Below are positions 1-5,343 of a stretch of DNA of 6,289 nucleotides, in pieces. Position 1 is the stretch's first letter. Every line of letters begins with the position of its first letter. Made by a program: the position numbers and the translations under genes. The stretch spans positions 1 to 6,289 of the forward strand of contig CANRFE010000074.1 of assembly GCA_947629805.1 (NCBI GenBank), given 5' to 3'. The notes under the pieces are model-generated. The model did not search any database. It saw only the letters and a program-made list of their open reading frames with translations, and was not told the origin of the DNA. The DNA is from an uncultured Clostridia bacterium. Lineage in GTDB: Bacteria > Bacillota > Clostridia > TANB77 > CAG-508.

Positions 1-68
1 CCTGCTAAAATAATTAAAATAATAATTGTTACAACTAAGCTCACTAAAGTAATTCCTCTGTTTTTCAT
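1..68 (-). CDS. prepilin-like protein, N-terminal part only (runs off the window)
   Basis: Only the first 22 codons lie in the window, on the minus strand, starting at ATG 68-66. They encode a short basic leader (MKNRG), then ITLVSLVV and a long Ile/Leu stretch. This is the class III signal peptide of type IV pilin-like (pseudopilin) proteins: prepilin peptidase would cut after Gly5 and the hydrophobic helix would anchor the subunit in the membrane. Such short-leader proteins are common in Clostridia, often without a full pilus operon nearby. Mature position 5, usually Glu in true type IV pilins, is Ser here. A GAAGGAG ribosome site at 79-85 lies 10 bases before the ATG and fixes the start. 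The identity of the rest of the protein is unknown because it is outside the window. Confidence 0.75.
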   Translation of the reverse strand, partial: MKNRGITLVSLVVTIIILIILA

Positions 69-98
69 TTTTCTTTTGCTCCTTCTATTTTTTGTTTT

Positions 99-127
99 AT
101 TATATCTTTGAGCATTTTTCAAAACAA
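99..127 (-). promoter_or_regulatory. candidate sigma-A promoter of the prepilin-like gene
   Basis: On the minus strand a perfect TATAAT (-10, 104-99) is preceded by a 17-base spacer and a weak -35, TTGTTT (127-122). Transcription would start near 92, giving a leader of about 25 bases that contains the ribosome site. The -10 is convincing and the -35 is only half matched. Confidence 0.5.
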
Positions 128-149
128 GAAAATAGAATCTTTTTAGTGT

Positions 150-166
150 TTACTTTTTTACATAAT
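150..166. repeat. 17-bp direct repeat, copy A
   Basis: TTACTTTTTTACATAAT occurs here and again, identically, at 654-670. This copy lies between the terminator of the 71-residue gene and the prepilin promoter. It is too short and AT-rich to assign to an element. Confidence 0.5.
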
Positions 167-189
167 ATGTGTTCTATATTGAAACTATT

Positions 190-218
190 AAAAAAGCAGT
201 CATATTGACTGCTTTTTT
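190..218 (-). terminator. intrinsic terminator of the 71-residue gene
   Basis: AGCAGTCA (195-202) and TGACTGCT (206-213) form a perfect 8-bp stem with a 3-base loop. The flanking A and T runs extend the pairing. On the minus strand the stem is followed by a U-run (195-190), placed 8-13 bases after the stop codon at 226-228. The flanking T-run at 214-218 means it could also work on the plus strand, but no plus-strand gene is seen upstream. Confidence 0.85.
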
Positions 219-225
219 AGAAAAA

Positions 226-441
226 CTACTTTTTCTTGTCTCTGTTGCCGCCTGCAACCCCTTGAACGCCACTTTTGGGATTGTAAAACATATGCTCCCC
301 TGTTTTAAGATCCTTAACATTCATTTGGGTTACATTGACATCTTGGCTTTGTTTGGTTCCAGCAACATTATTCCAATATACCTTTCCATCCTTTACTACC
401 CGTTTTGAAGATGTGTGTTCTGTAGATACAAGTTTTTGCAT
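226..441 (-). CDS. small hypothetical protein, 71 residues
   Basis: I do not recognise this protein family. The product is short, hydrophilic and without cysteine. It begins MQKLVSTEHTSSKR, has a central stretch rich in Asn, Gln and Val (about residues 24-43), a MFYNPKSGVQG segment, and ends in GGNRDKKK. There is no signal peptide or membrane segment, so it is probably cytosolic. It is a real gene by its signals: an AAAGGAG ribosome site about 8 bases before ATG 441-439, a consensus sigma-A promoter 48 bases upstream, and a strong terminator just after the stop. It is therefore a monocistronic unit that looks well expressed. A nucleic-acid-binding or structural role would be a guess. Confidence 0.8.
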   Translation of the reverse strand: MQKLVSTEHTSSKRVVKDGKVYWNNVAGTKQSQDVNVTQMNVKDLKTGEHMFYNPKSGVQGVAGGNRDKKK

Positions 442-488
442 AGTAGCTTCTCCTTTTAAATTTACTCATCTTTTTAGATGGCAATCAT

Positions 489-517
489 ATTATATATTAT
501 TATGTATACTTTGTCAA
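489..517 (-). promoter_or_regulatory. consensus sigma-A promoter of the 71-residue gene
   Basis: On the minus strand TTGACA (517-512), a 17-base spacer and TATAAT (494-489) match the consensus at every position. Transcription would start near 482, so the mRNA would open with a small stem-loop, CATCT-AAAA-AGATG (480-467), ahead of the ribosome site at 456-450. A stem at the extreme 5' end can protect an mRNA from decay, but that role is inferred. Confidence 0.85.
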
Positions 518-567
518 GTTTTTCCTTTTTAACATATTATATGTATTGATTTTACTTTTTTTCTTTC

Positions 568-616
568 AAAAAAATACTTCCTATATGATTTTTTTATTTT
601 ATCATAAAGAAGTATT
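568..616 (-). terminator. intrinsic terminator downstream of dut
   Basis: AATACTTC (573-580) pairs with GAAGTATT (609-616), and an inner ATGAT/ATCAT pair (585-589 with 601-605) continues the stem across a small asymmetric interior loop. On the minus strand the stem runs into seven T (574-568). It lies 74-122 bases beyond the dut stop codon, so dut mRNA would carry a fairly long 3' untranslated region. Confidence 0.7.
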
Positions 617-653
617 ACTTTTCAAATTACACAAAATTTATGACATTCATTAG

Positions 654-670
654 TTACTTTTTTACATAAT
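654..670. repeat. 17-bp direct repeat, copy B
   Basis: Identical to the TTACTTTTTTACATAAT at 150-166. This copy is 20 bases downstream of the dut stop codon, in its 3' untranslated region. Confidence 0.5.
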
Positions 671-689
671 TTTTTGTCCTACCATTCTT

Positions 690-1151
690 TTATTTACTTG
701 TAGAACCAAAGCCTCCGCTTCTTACTCCTTCTGCTTCATCTTTATCTGCCACTAAATATTTTTGGAAAATACCTTGTCCTATACAATCTCCTTTTTTTAT
801 TTGTATATCTTCTTCTTTTATATTGAAAAAAGCAAACATGATATGTCCATCGTTATCACTATTTCCATAATAATCTTTATCAATTACTCCTATGCTATTT
901 GCTAAAATTAACCCCTTTTTTCCTGGGTTGGAACTTCTATTAGCTAAAATTAATACTTCATCTTCTTGCATATATGCTTTAAGCCCTGTTTTAATTAAAG
1001 TTGGTTTCATGCCTTTTTGAAAAGATGGAATAATGCAGTCTTCTGCTGCTTCTATATCATAACCTGCGGAATATTTTGTTTTTCTTACAGGTAAATGAAT
1101 GTCCTTATCTTCAAAGCCTCTTGCTACTTCAAATCCTCTTATTTTTTCCAT
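690..1151 (-). CDS. dut: dUTP diphosphatase (dUTPase)
   Basis: This enzyme hydrolyses dUTP to dUMP and pyrophosphate, which keeps uracil out of DNA and supplies dUMP for thymidylate synthesis. All five motifs of the trimeric dUTPase family are visible in the 153 residues: motif 1 SAGYDI (28-33), motif 2 with NRSS (71-74), motif 3 GVIDKDYYG (88-96) with Asp91 as the expected catalytic base, motif 4 GDCIGQG (121-127), and the flexible C-terminal motif 5 RSGGFGST (144-151) that closes over the substrate. Cys replaces the more usual Arg in motif 4 (GDRIAQ in many homologues). Length is normal. The ATG at 1151-1149 follows GAGGAGGA (1165-1158). The gene is a single unit divergent from rubrerythrin. 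Confidence 0.95.
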   Translation of the reverse strand: MEKIRGFEVARGFEDKDIHLPVRKTKYSAGYDIEAAEDCIIPSFQKGMKPTLIKTGLKAYMQEDEVLILANRSSNPGKKGLILANSIGVIDKDYYGNSDNDGHIMFAFFNIKEEDIQIKKGDCIGQGIFQKYLVADKDEAEGVRSGGFGSTSK

Positions 1152-1178
1152 ACTTTTTCCTCCTCATTATTTTTTTCT

Positions 1179-1207
1179 ATTTTTTCATTTTCCTATTGTT
1201 TTGTCAA
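1179..1207 (-). promoter_or_regulatory. candidate promoter of dut
   Basis: On the minus strand a perfect -35 TTGACA (1207-1202) is followed after 17 bases by a weak -10, AAAAAT (1184-1179). The start site would lie only a few bases before the ribosome site, so the leader is very short. The -10 is the doubtful part. Confidence 0.4.
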
Positions 1208-1222
1208 TACTTTCTTATTGAC
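1203..1222. promoter_or_regulatory. inverted repeat between divergent dut and rubrerythrin promoters
   Basis: GTCAATA (1203-1209), six bases, then TATTGAC (1216-1222) is a perfect 7-bp dyad spanning 20 bp. Each arm includes most of a -35 box, TTGACA for dut on the minus strand and TTGACT for rubrerythrin on the plus strand. The symmetry may simply come from two back-to-back -35 boxes, or it may be an operator for a dimeric regulator of both genes. Confidence 0.5.
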
Positions 1223-1246
1223 TTTTTTCTTTATCTGTATTATAAC
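1218..1246 (+). promoter_or_regulatory. sigma-A promoter of rubrerythrin
   Basis: TTGACT (1218-1223), a 17-base spacer and TATAAC (1241-1246) match the sigma-A consensus at five of six positions each. The start site would be near 1253, about 30 bases before the AGGAGG ribosome site. TTATA-AC-TATAA around the -10 is a small dyad that only loosely resembles a PerR box. Confidence 0.75.
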
Positions 1247-1294
1247 TATAAAAGTAAATAAGCTTTGTCTTATTTTATTAAAGGAGGTAAAAAA

Positions 1295-1828
1295 ATGGAA
1301 CTAAAAGGATCAAAAACAGAAGCAAATTTAAAAGCTGCTTTTTCTGGGGAATCAGAAGCCAGAAATAAATATACTTATTTTGCAAGTGTAGCAAAAAAGG
1401 AAGGATATGAGCAAATTGCTGCTATTTTTCTAGAAACAGCTGAAAACGAAAAAGAACATGCTAAATTACATTTTAAATACTTAAACGGTATTGGAGATAC
1501 TATGCAAAACTTAGCTGCTGCAGCTGCTGGTGAAAACTATGAATGGACCGATATGTATGACACTTTTGCTAAAGAAGCAGAAGAAGAAGGTTTTAAAGAA
1601 ATTGCTGCTACGTTTAGAGGAATTGCTGCTATTGAAAAAGAACATGAAGAAAGATATAGAAAGTTATTAGAAAATGTGCAAAACGGAGAAGTATTCAAAA
1701 AAGGAAGCATTGTTATTTGGAAATGTAGAAACTGCGGACATATTGTTGTTGGAACAGAAGCTCCAAAAATTTGCCCAGTTTGCAAACATCCACAAGCATA
1801 CTTTGAAGTAAAAGCAGAAAACTATTAA
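1295..1828 (+). CDS. rbr: rubrerythrin
   Basis: Rubrerythrin is a cytosolic non-haem iron peroxidase that reduces hydrogen peroxide in anaerobes, taking electrons from NAD(P)H through rubredoxin or similar carriers. The 177 residues show the family's two domains. The N-terminal four-helix bundle carries the diiron ligands: Glu19 in SGESEARN, Glu52 and His55 in ENEKEH, Glu80 and Glu83 in GENYE, and Glu114 and His117 in IEKEH. The C-terminal rubredoxin-like domain binds one iron through CRNC (144-147) and CPVC (160-163). All expected ligands are present. The linker before the GENYE helix is shorter than in Desulfovibrio rubrerythrin. The ATG at 1295 is chosen because AGGAGG (1282-1287) stands 7 bases before it; an in-frame start at 1265 would put that site inside the gene. 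It is monocistronic, with its own promoter and terminator. Confidence 0.96.
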   Translation: MELKGSKTEANLKAAFSGESEARNKYTYFASVAKKEGYEQIAAIFLETAENEKEHAKLHFKYLNGIGDTMQNLAAAAAGENYEWTDMYDTFAKEAEEEGFKEIAATFRGIAAIEKEHEERYRKLLENVQNGEVFKKGSIVIWKCRNCGHIVVGTEAPKICPVCKHPQAYFEVKAENY

Positions 1829-1837
1829 AATAAAAGA

Positions 1838-1879
1838 AAACCTATCAAATTAATCCTATTTTGATAGGTTTCTTTTTTT
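1838..1879. terminator. bidirectional intrinsic terminator between rubrerythrin and the SEDS gene
   Basis: AAACCTATCAAA (1838-1849) and TTTGATAGGTTT (1860-1871) form a perfect 12-bp stem with a 10-base loop. On the plus strand it is followed by C and seven T (1873-1879), 9 bases after the rubrerythrin stop. On the minus strand the far side is also T-rich, so it can end the SEDS transcript, whose stop is at 1885-1887. Confidence 0.9.
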
Positions 1880-1884
1880 CTACA

Positions 1885-3267
1885 TTAAATTGATTCATTT
1901 TGTGCTATTTCTTGCTTCGTATTTATATTTTTTCTCCTATAAATAGACAAAGTTAATGCTAAACTTACCATGTTAAGAATTAAACTAGACCCTCCATAAG
2001 AAATAAGTGGAATATTGAAATCTGCTTGTATTCCTAAAGTTAAGTTCATTAATATATTCCCCATACTTTGTAAAATAAAAGTAGTTGCTATTCCTATTAT
2101 AAGCATTTTTCCATACATATCCTTTATTTTTATAGCATTTAAAATTAATTTTGCATTTAATGCTACAATGGCCATTACCATACCTATACTAATTATCCAA
2201 CCATAATGCGCAAGTATTGAAATAAAAGCAAAATTAGTTCCTTCCTCAAATATATCTAGAGCATTACTTTTGTTTGTTGCACTTCCTATCCATTTTGCTG
2301 AATGGATAACTTGCTTTTGTTGCATTGCCTGCCATCCACTTCCTTCTGGATCTATTTCTGGGTAGAAAGAACCAATTATTCGATTAATTCTAAATGCGCC
2401 ATGACTTGCCGAAAAAATGATGATTGTTCCTATAAGTAATAAAATGATTGGAATTCCCCACAAAATAGTAATATTTTTTATTCTATTTTCTTGCTGTTCC
2501 AATAGTTTGATAGTACCTAGCACAAGATATACTATTGTTAATATTATAGCTGGCGTTATTGCTATACTTTCTTTTAATAATAAAATGGAAACAACACTAA
2601 GCAGTATTATCTTTAGTCTATTTACATCAAAATATTTTTTTCTTGTAAAACTTATTTTTATTTTTGACTGCCTATTATTTTGTAAAAATCCTGCAAATGC
2701 TATTACATATAGTGGCATCGCTATTATTGCAGGAGCAATTGTAATATTGAAGATTGGTATTTGTAAATAGGGTATACCTCTTACGGAGGTATTTGCTAGT
2801 AGTGTAAAAATAATTACCGAGGTTGCTACGCAATAAAAATAATTGGCATACTTTTGTAATTTTCTATAATCAAAATAGTACACCCCTATGCTAAGTAAAA
2901 TTCCTAATATACTAGAAACTATAAACTTTATTATCGTTATTCTATTTGTTCCTAATCTACTTAAATCATGCGTATTGGCTCTCGTGAAAGTAACTAAAAA
3001 AGAAAAACCTAGAACTACTATTATAATAAGCAATAACTTCCAATCTAATTTTGGCTTATGTATTTTATTTAATTTTTTTCCTATTGCTTCTGCTTCTCCC
3101 ATTTGACTAATTGCTCGACACTGCGCATCCATTTCATTCATGCCTTCTAAAATATAATTTTCCTTTGCTTCTTTTATATGATTCTCTAGTTCTTCTGCTA
3201 TTTCCTTACGAATGGGTTTATATTTTATTTGTTCACATACCTGATTTAAAAATTCTTTAATTTGCAA
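1885..3267 (-). CDS. SEDS family (FtsW/RodA/SpoVE) membrane protein with N-terminal HAAS/permease-prefix-like domain
   Basis: SEDS proteins polymerise peptidoglycan glycan strands together with a class B penicillin-binding protein. Residues about 1-75 form a soluble helical domain (KPIRKEIAEELENHI, then an amphipathic stretch with GEAEAIGKKLN) of the kind found on membrane proteins encoded beside PadR regulators. About ten hydrophobic helices follow. The SEDS signature is clear near the C-terminus: FNIPLISYGGSSLILN, with SYGGSS at about 423-428. The extracellular loop usually reading HTDF, which holds the catalytic Asp, reads GTNF here, with Asn at about 345; the outer-loop motif GSGWQ is kept. 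The start is TTG 3267-3265, 8 bases after AGGAGG (3281-3276); the upstream GTG at 3276-3274 abuts the ribosome site. The gene overlaps the end of padR by 11 bases. It may be a divergent SEDS paralogue rather than the housekeeping FtsW or RodA. Confidence 0.88.
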   Translation of the reverse strand: MQIKEFLNQVCEQIKYKPIRKEIAEELENHIKEAKENYILEGMNEMDAQCRAISQMGEAEAIGKKLNKIHKPKLDWKLLLIIIVVLGFSFLVTFTRANTHDLSRLGTNRITIIKFIVSSILGILLSIGVYYFDYRKLQKYANYFYCVATSVIIFTLLANTSVRGIPYLQIPIFNITIAPAIIAMPLYVIAFAGFLQNNRQSKIKISFTRKKYFDVNRLKIILLSVVSILLLKESIAITPAIILTIVYLVLGTIKLLEQQENRIKNITILWGIPIILLLIGTIIIFSASHGAFRINRIIGSFYPEIDPEGSGWQAMQQKQVIHSAKWIGSATNKSNALDIFEEGTNFAFISILAHYGWIISIGMVMAIVALNAKLILNAIKIKDMYGKMLIIGIATTFILQSMGNILMNLTLGIQADFNIPLISYGGSSLILNMVSLALTLSIYRRKNINTKQEIAQNESI

Positions 3268-3595
3268 AGGAAACACCTCCTATTACTTGGTTAATTCCGT
3301 TACTAAAGACGTTCCATTCTTCCTTTCTCTGTTTTAAATTTTTCTTTCCTTTTTCTGTAATAGCATAATACTTTCTTTTTTTGGCAGATGTTTCATCCCA
3401 ATAGGAAGTAATAAATCCATCTTCTTCTAACGTATGTAAAATGGGATACAATGTTCCTTCTTTTAATTCAAATACGTTTTGTGATTTCTCACTTAACTTT
3501 TTAATAATTTGATAACCATACATATTTTCCTTACTTAACATTTCTAGAATTAGCATAGTAGTACTTCCTTTTAATAATTCCTTACTTATTTTCAA
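3257..3595 (-). CDS. PadR family transcriptional regulator
   Basis: This is a small winged-helix DNA-binding protein that usually acts as a dimeric repressor. The 112 residues are close to the minimal PadR length. The helix-turn-helix and wing are recognisable: LLKGSTTMLILEMLSKE, then MYGYQIIKKLSEKS, the family hallmark ELKEGTLYPILHTLEEDGFI, and the wing KKRKYYAITEKGKK. The PadR dimer helix is short. The start is TTG 3595-3593, 7 bases after AAAGGAGG (3610-3603); the ATG at 3616-3614 would place the ribosome site inside the gene. It is first in an operon with the overlapping SEDS/prefix-domain gene, the usual arrangement in which the PadR protein controls its own operon. Two copies of TACCTRGRTA in the promoter support autorepression. 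The ligand or signal is unknown. Confidence 0.93.
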   Translation of the reverse strand: MKISKELLKGSTTMLILEMLSKENMYGYQIIKKLSEKSQNVFELKEGTLYPILHTLEEDGFITSYWDETSAKKRKYYAITEKGKKNLKQRKEEWNVFSNGINQVIGGVSFAN

Positions 3596-3620
3596 TTTTA
3601 TCCCTCCTTTATACATAGAT

Positions 3621-3654
3621 TACCCAGGTATTTTTTACATTGTATATCTAGGTA
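3621..3654 (-). promoter_or_regulatory. candidate PadR operator: two copies of TACCTRGRTA
   Basis: On the minus strand TACCTAGATA (3654-3645) and TACCTGGGTA (3630-3621) match at 8 of 10 positions and are each close to palindromic. They are 24 bp apart, a little over two helical turns. The first sits in the -35/-10 spacer and the second around the start site, so a bound protein would block RNA polymerase. Assignment to the PadR protein rests on position. Confidence 0.55.
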
Positions 3655-3667
3655 TAAAAGATGTCAA
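3639..3667 (-). promoter_or_regulatory. sigma-A promoter of the padR-SEDS operon
   Basis: On the minus strand TTGACA (3667-3662), 17 bases, then TACAAT (3644-3639). Transcription would start near 3632, about 22 bases before the padR ribosome site. Confidence 0.85.
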
Positions 3668-3725
3668 TAGAAAATAAAAAATTTTTGAAATTATGAAATG
3701 TTTTTCACATAAATTCTAAAATAAT

Positions 3726-3754
3726 TTGAAAAAACAAACCAGTTGTGGTAAAGT
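3726..3754 (+). promoter_or_regulatory. candidate promoter of the DUF308-sua5 operon
   Basis: TTGAAA (3726-3731), a 17-base spacer and TAAAGT (3749-3754), with a TG one base before the -10 that makes it an extended -10. The AGGAGG ribosome site (3768-3773) lies just downstream. The promoter diverges from the padR promoter with about 58 bp between the two -35 boxes, and no TACCTRGRTA copy is seen near it. Confidence 0.6.
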
Positions 3755-3780
3755 ATTAAGCAAGAAAAGGAGGAAATACT

Positions 3781-4320
3781 ATGAAAAATTTATTGAAAAA
3801 ATCAGGTTGGTCAGATATACTAGTATCTGTCATATTTGCCCTTATTGCTATTTTTATGATTATAAGACCAGATTCTGCAACTAAAATAATTTCTTATATT
3901 TTAGGAGGAATTTTTGCTCTTTATGGTGTTATTAAAATTATTAATTATTTTGTAGCAAAAGGAAAATATGATTTTTACAATTACGATTTGTTATATGGCA
4001 TTATTGCTATTATTATTGGTTTCATTACGATTTTTTACAGTAGTTTTATTGAAACGATGTTTCGTATTGTAATAGGAATTTGGATTGTATATAGTGGACT
4101 TTTAAGATTATCTTTATCCCTTAAATTACATAGTGCCAATATTTCTATTTGGAGTACATCCCTTATTTTATCTATTTTGATTATTATTGGTGGTTTGTAT
4201 ATGCTATTTAAAAGTGGGGCTTTCATTGTAACAATTGCTATTATTATGCTTATGTATTCTATTATTGATTTAGTAGAAAGTGTTATTTTCGTAAAATATG
4301 TAGATAAGATGGTACAATAA
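3781..4320 (+). CDS. DUF308/HdeD-like membrane protein
   Basis: The product is a 179-residue integral membrane protein with six hydrophobic helices, at roughly 12-29, 35-58, 70-87, 89-109, 126-143 and 147-169. They are arranged as three similar hairpins. This repeated two-helix pattern, with short loops such as RPDSATKII after the first helix and Gly-rich helices (LGGIFALYGVIKII), is typical of the DUF308 family that includes E. coli HdeD. HdeD is linked to acid resistance, but for clostridial members the function is unknown. There is no catalytic motif. The ATG at 3781 follows AGGAGG (3768-3773) by 7 bases. The stop TAA is 3 bases before the sua5 ATG, so the two genes are probably cotranscribed and translationally coupled. 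Confidence 0.85.
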   Translation: MKNLLKKSGWSDILVSVIFALIAIFMIIRPDSATKIISYILGGIFALYGVIKIINYFVAKGKYDFYNYDLLYGIIAIIIGFITIFYSSFIETMFRIVIGIWIVYSGLLRLSLSLKLHSANISIWSTSLILSILIIIGGLYMLFKSGAFIVTIAIIMLMYSIIDLVESVIFVKYVDKMVQ

Positions 4321-4662
4321 TACATGATGCAAATTTATGATTGGAAAAATAATATCAAAGAAAATGAATTGAAGGAAGTTATCAAAAATCTAAAAAATAA
4401 TCATTTAGTTATACTTCCTACCGAAACAGTTTATGGGCTTGCTGCAAGTGCATTTTCAGATGATGCTTGTAAAAAAATATTCGCTCTTAAAGGAAGAGCG
4501 CAAGATAACCCCTTAATCGTTCATGTAGCAAATAAGAAAATGATTGAGGAAATTGCAGAAAAACCAAATGAAATAGAAGAAAAACTAATGGATTGTTTTA
4601 TGCCTGGCCCATTTACACTTATCTTAAATAAGAAAAAATGTATTTGTGATACTGTAACTTGC

Positions 4663-4668
4663 TTTCGG
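4663..4668 (+). other. sua5 frame-change site 1 (TTT CGG)
   Basis: Reading in the first frame reaches TTT CGG and then a stop at 4684-4686. Passing over C4666 (or one T) gives Cys-Phe-Gly-Gln-Thr-Val-Gly-Ile-Arg-Met-Pro, which lines up without a gap with the family pattern TAGLDTVGVRMP. Confidence 0.75.
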
Positions 4669-4945
4669 ACAAACAGTTGGTATTAGAATGCCTAGCAATA
4701 CCATTATGCATGAAGTAATCGCAAGAAGTAATCTTCCTCTTGCAGCACCTAGTGCAAATCTATCTACTAAACCTAGTGGAACTTGCATAGAAGATATAAA
4801 AGAAGATTTTTATAATAAAGTAGATATTCTAGTAGATGGTGGCAAATGTAATATTGGAATTGAATCTACCGTTGTAAAAGTAGTAGATAACATTCCTGTT
4901 ATTCTTAGACCTGGATTTGTTACAGAAGAGGATATAAAGAAAGCT

Positions 4946-4982
4946 GTTCGGTAGTGTTAAACTTAGTGATAACTTATTTCGA
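4946..4982 (+). other. sua5 frame-change sites 2 and 3 (GTT CGG TAG and TTT CGA)
   Basis: The second frame ends GTT CGG TAG (4946-4954). Passing over C4949 gives Val-Gly-Ser-Val-Lys-Leu-Ser-Asp-Asn-Leu-Phe. Passing over C4980 in TTT CGA (4977-4982) then gives Glu-Ser-Pro-Gly-Met-Lys, joining the conserved SPGMKYRHYAP. A single -1 event upstream of 4949 would also connect the frames but gives a less family-like linker, so the count of two here is an inference. Confidence 0.6.
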
Positions 4983-5343
4983 AAGCCCCGGTATGAAGTA
5001 TAGGCATTATGCTCCTAAAACAAAATGTATATTGGTAAAAAGTGGTGTAAATCAAATATCTAAGATAAATAAGGATTTACTTTCTAAGTATTCTAATTGT
5101 TGTGTAGTAGGTTTTATAGAAGATAGAAAGTATATTCATGTTTCTAATAATAGATTTATTTGTTTAGGAAGTAAGTATAATTTACAAGAAGTTTCTAGAA
5201 ATATTTTCTCTAGTCTAAGACAAGTAGACCGCTTAAATTGTGATTTGGCTATTATTGAAGGCTTAGAAGAAAAAAATTTAGGACTTAGTATCATGAATAG
5301 ACTAGTTAGAGCCTGTGAAAATAATGTTATATAAGCAAAAAAA

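Larger units (their letters stand above)
4324..5334 (+). pseudogene. Sua5-type threonylcarbamoyl-AMP synthase, reading frame broken by +1 shifts
   Basis: Sua5/TsaC makes threonylcarbamoyl-AMP from threonine, bicarbonate and ATP for the t6A modification of ANN-decoding tRNAs, usually an essential step. Pieces in successive frames give one complete protein. Frame 1 (from 4324) has PTETVYGLAA, LKGRAQDNPLIVHV and MPGPFTLIL. The next frame has TVGIRMPS, LPLAAPSANLS and GIESTVVKVV. The last (to 5334) has SPGMKYRHYAP, which opens the Sua5 C-terminal domain, and ends LGLSIMNRLVRA. If one base is passed over at each of three sites (C4666, C4949, C4980 or the neighbouring T), the product is 335 residues, normal for bacterial Sua5. 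No other stop or damaged motif is seen. It could be a recent pseudogene, a sequence with base errors, or a gene needing recoding. Ribosome site weak (AGATGG, 4307-4312); ATG also at 4327. Confidence 0.85.

Noticed and set aside
1238..1254. PerR box at the rubrerythrin promoter
   Set aside because: TTATA-AC-TATAA is one base short of the usual 7-1-7 spacing and matches loosely, as any AT-rich -10 region would.
1265..1294. Upstream in-frame ATG for rubrerythrin
   Set aside because: It would translate through the AGGAGG ribosome site and add ten residues not typical of the family; the ATG at 1295 is correctly spaced.
2417..2770. Long plus-strand open frame opposite the SEDS gene
   Set aside because: It mirrors hydrophobic codons of the minus-strand membrane protein, has no ribosome site of its own and matches no family.
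4035..4325. Minus-strand open frame opposite the DUF308 gene
   Set aside because: It is a shadow of the AT-rich membrane-protein codons on the plus strand, which has a ribosome site, promoter and family pattern.
4688..4954. Separate small genes at 4688-4954 and 4954-5334
   Set aside because: Both are consecutive parts of one Sua5 protein in shifted frames; neither has a ribosome site or a complete domain.
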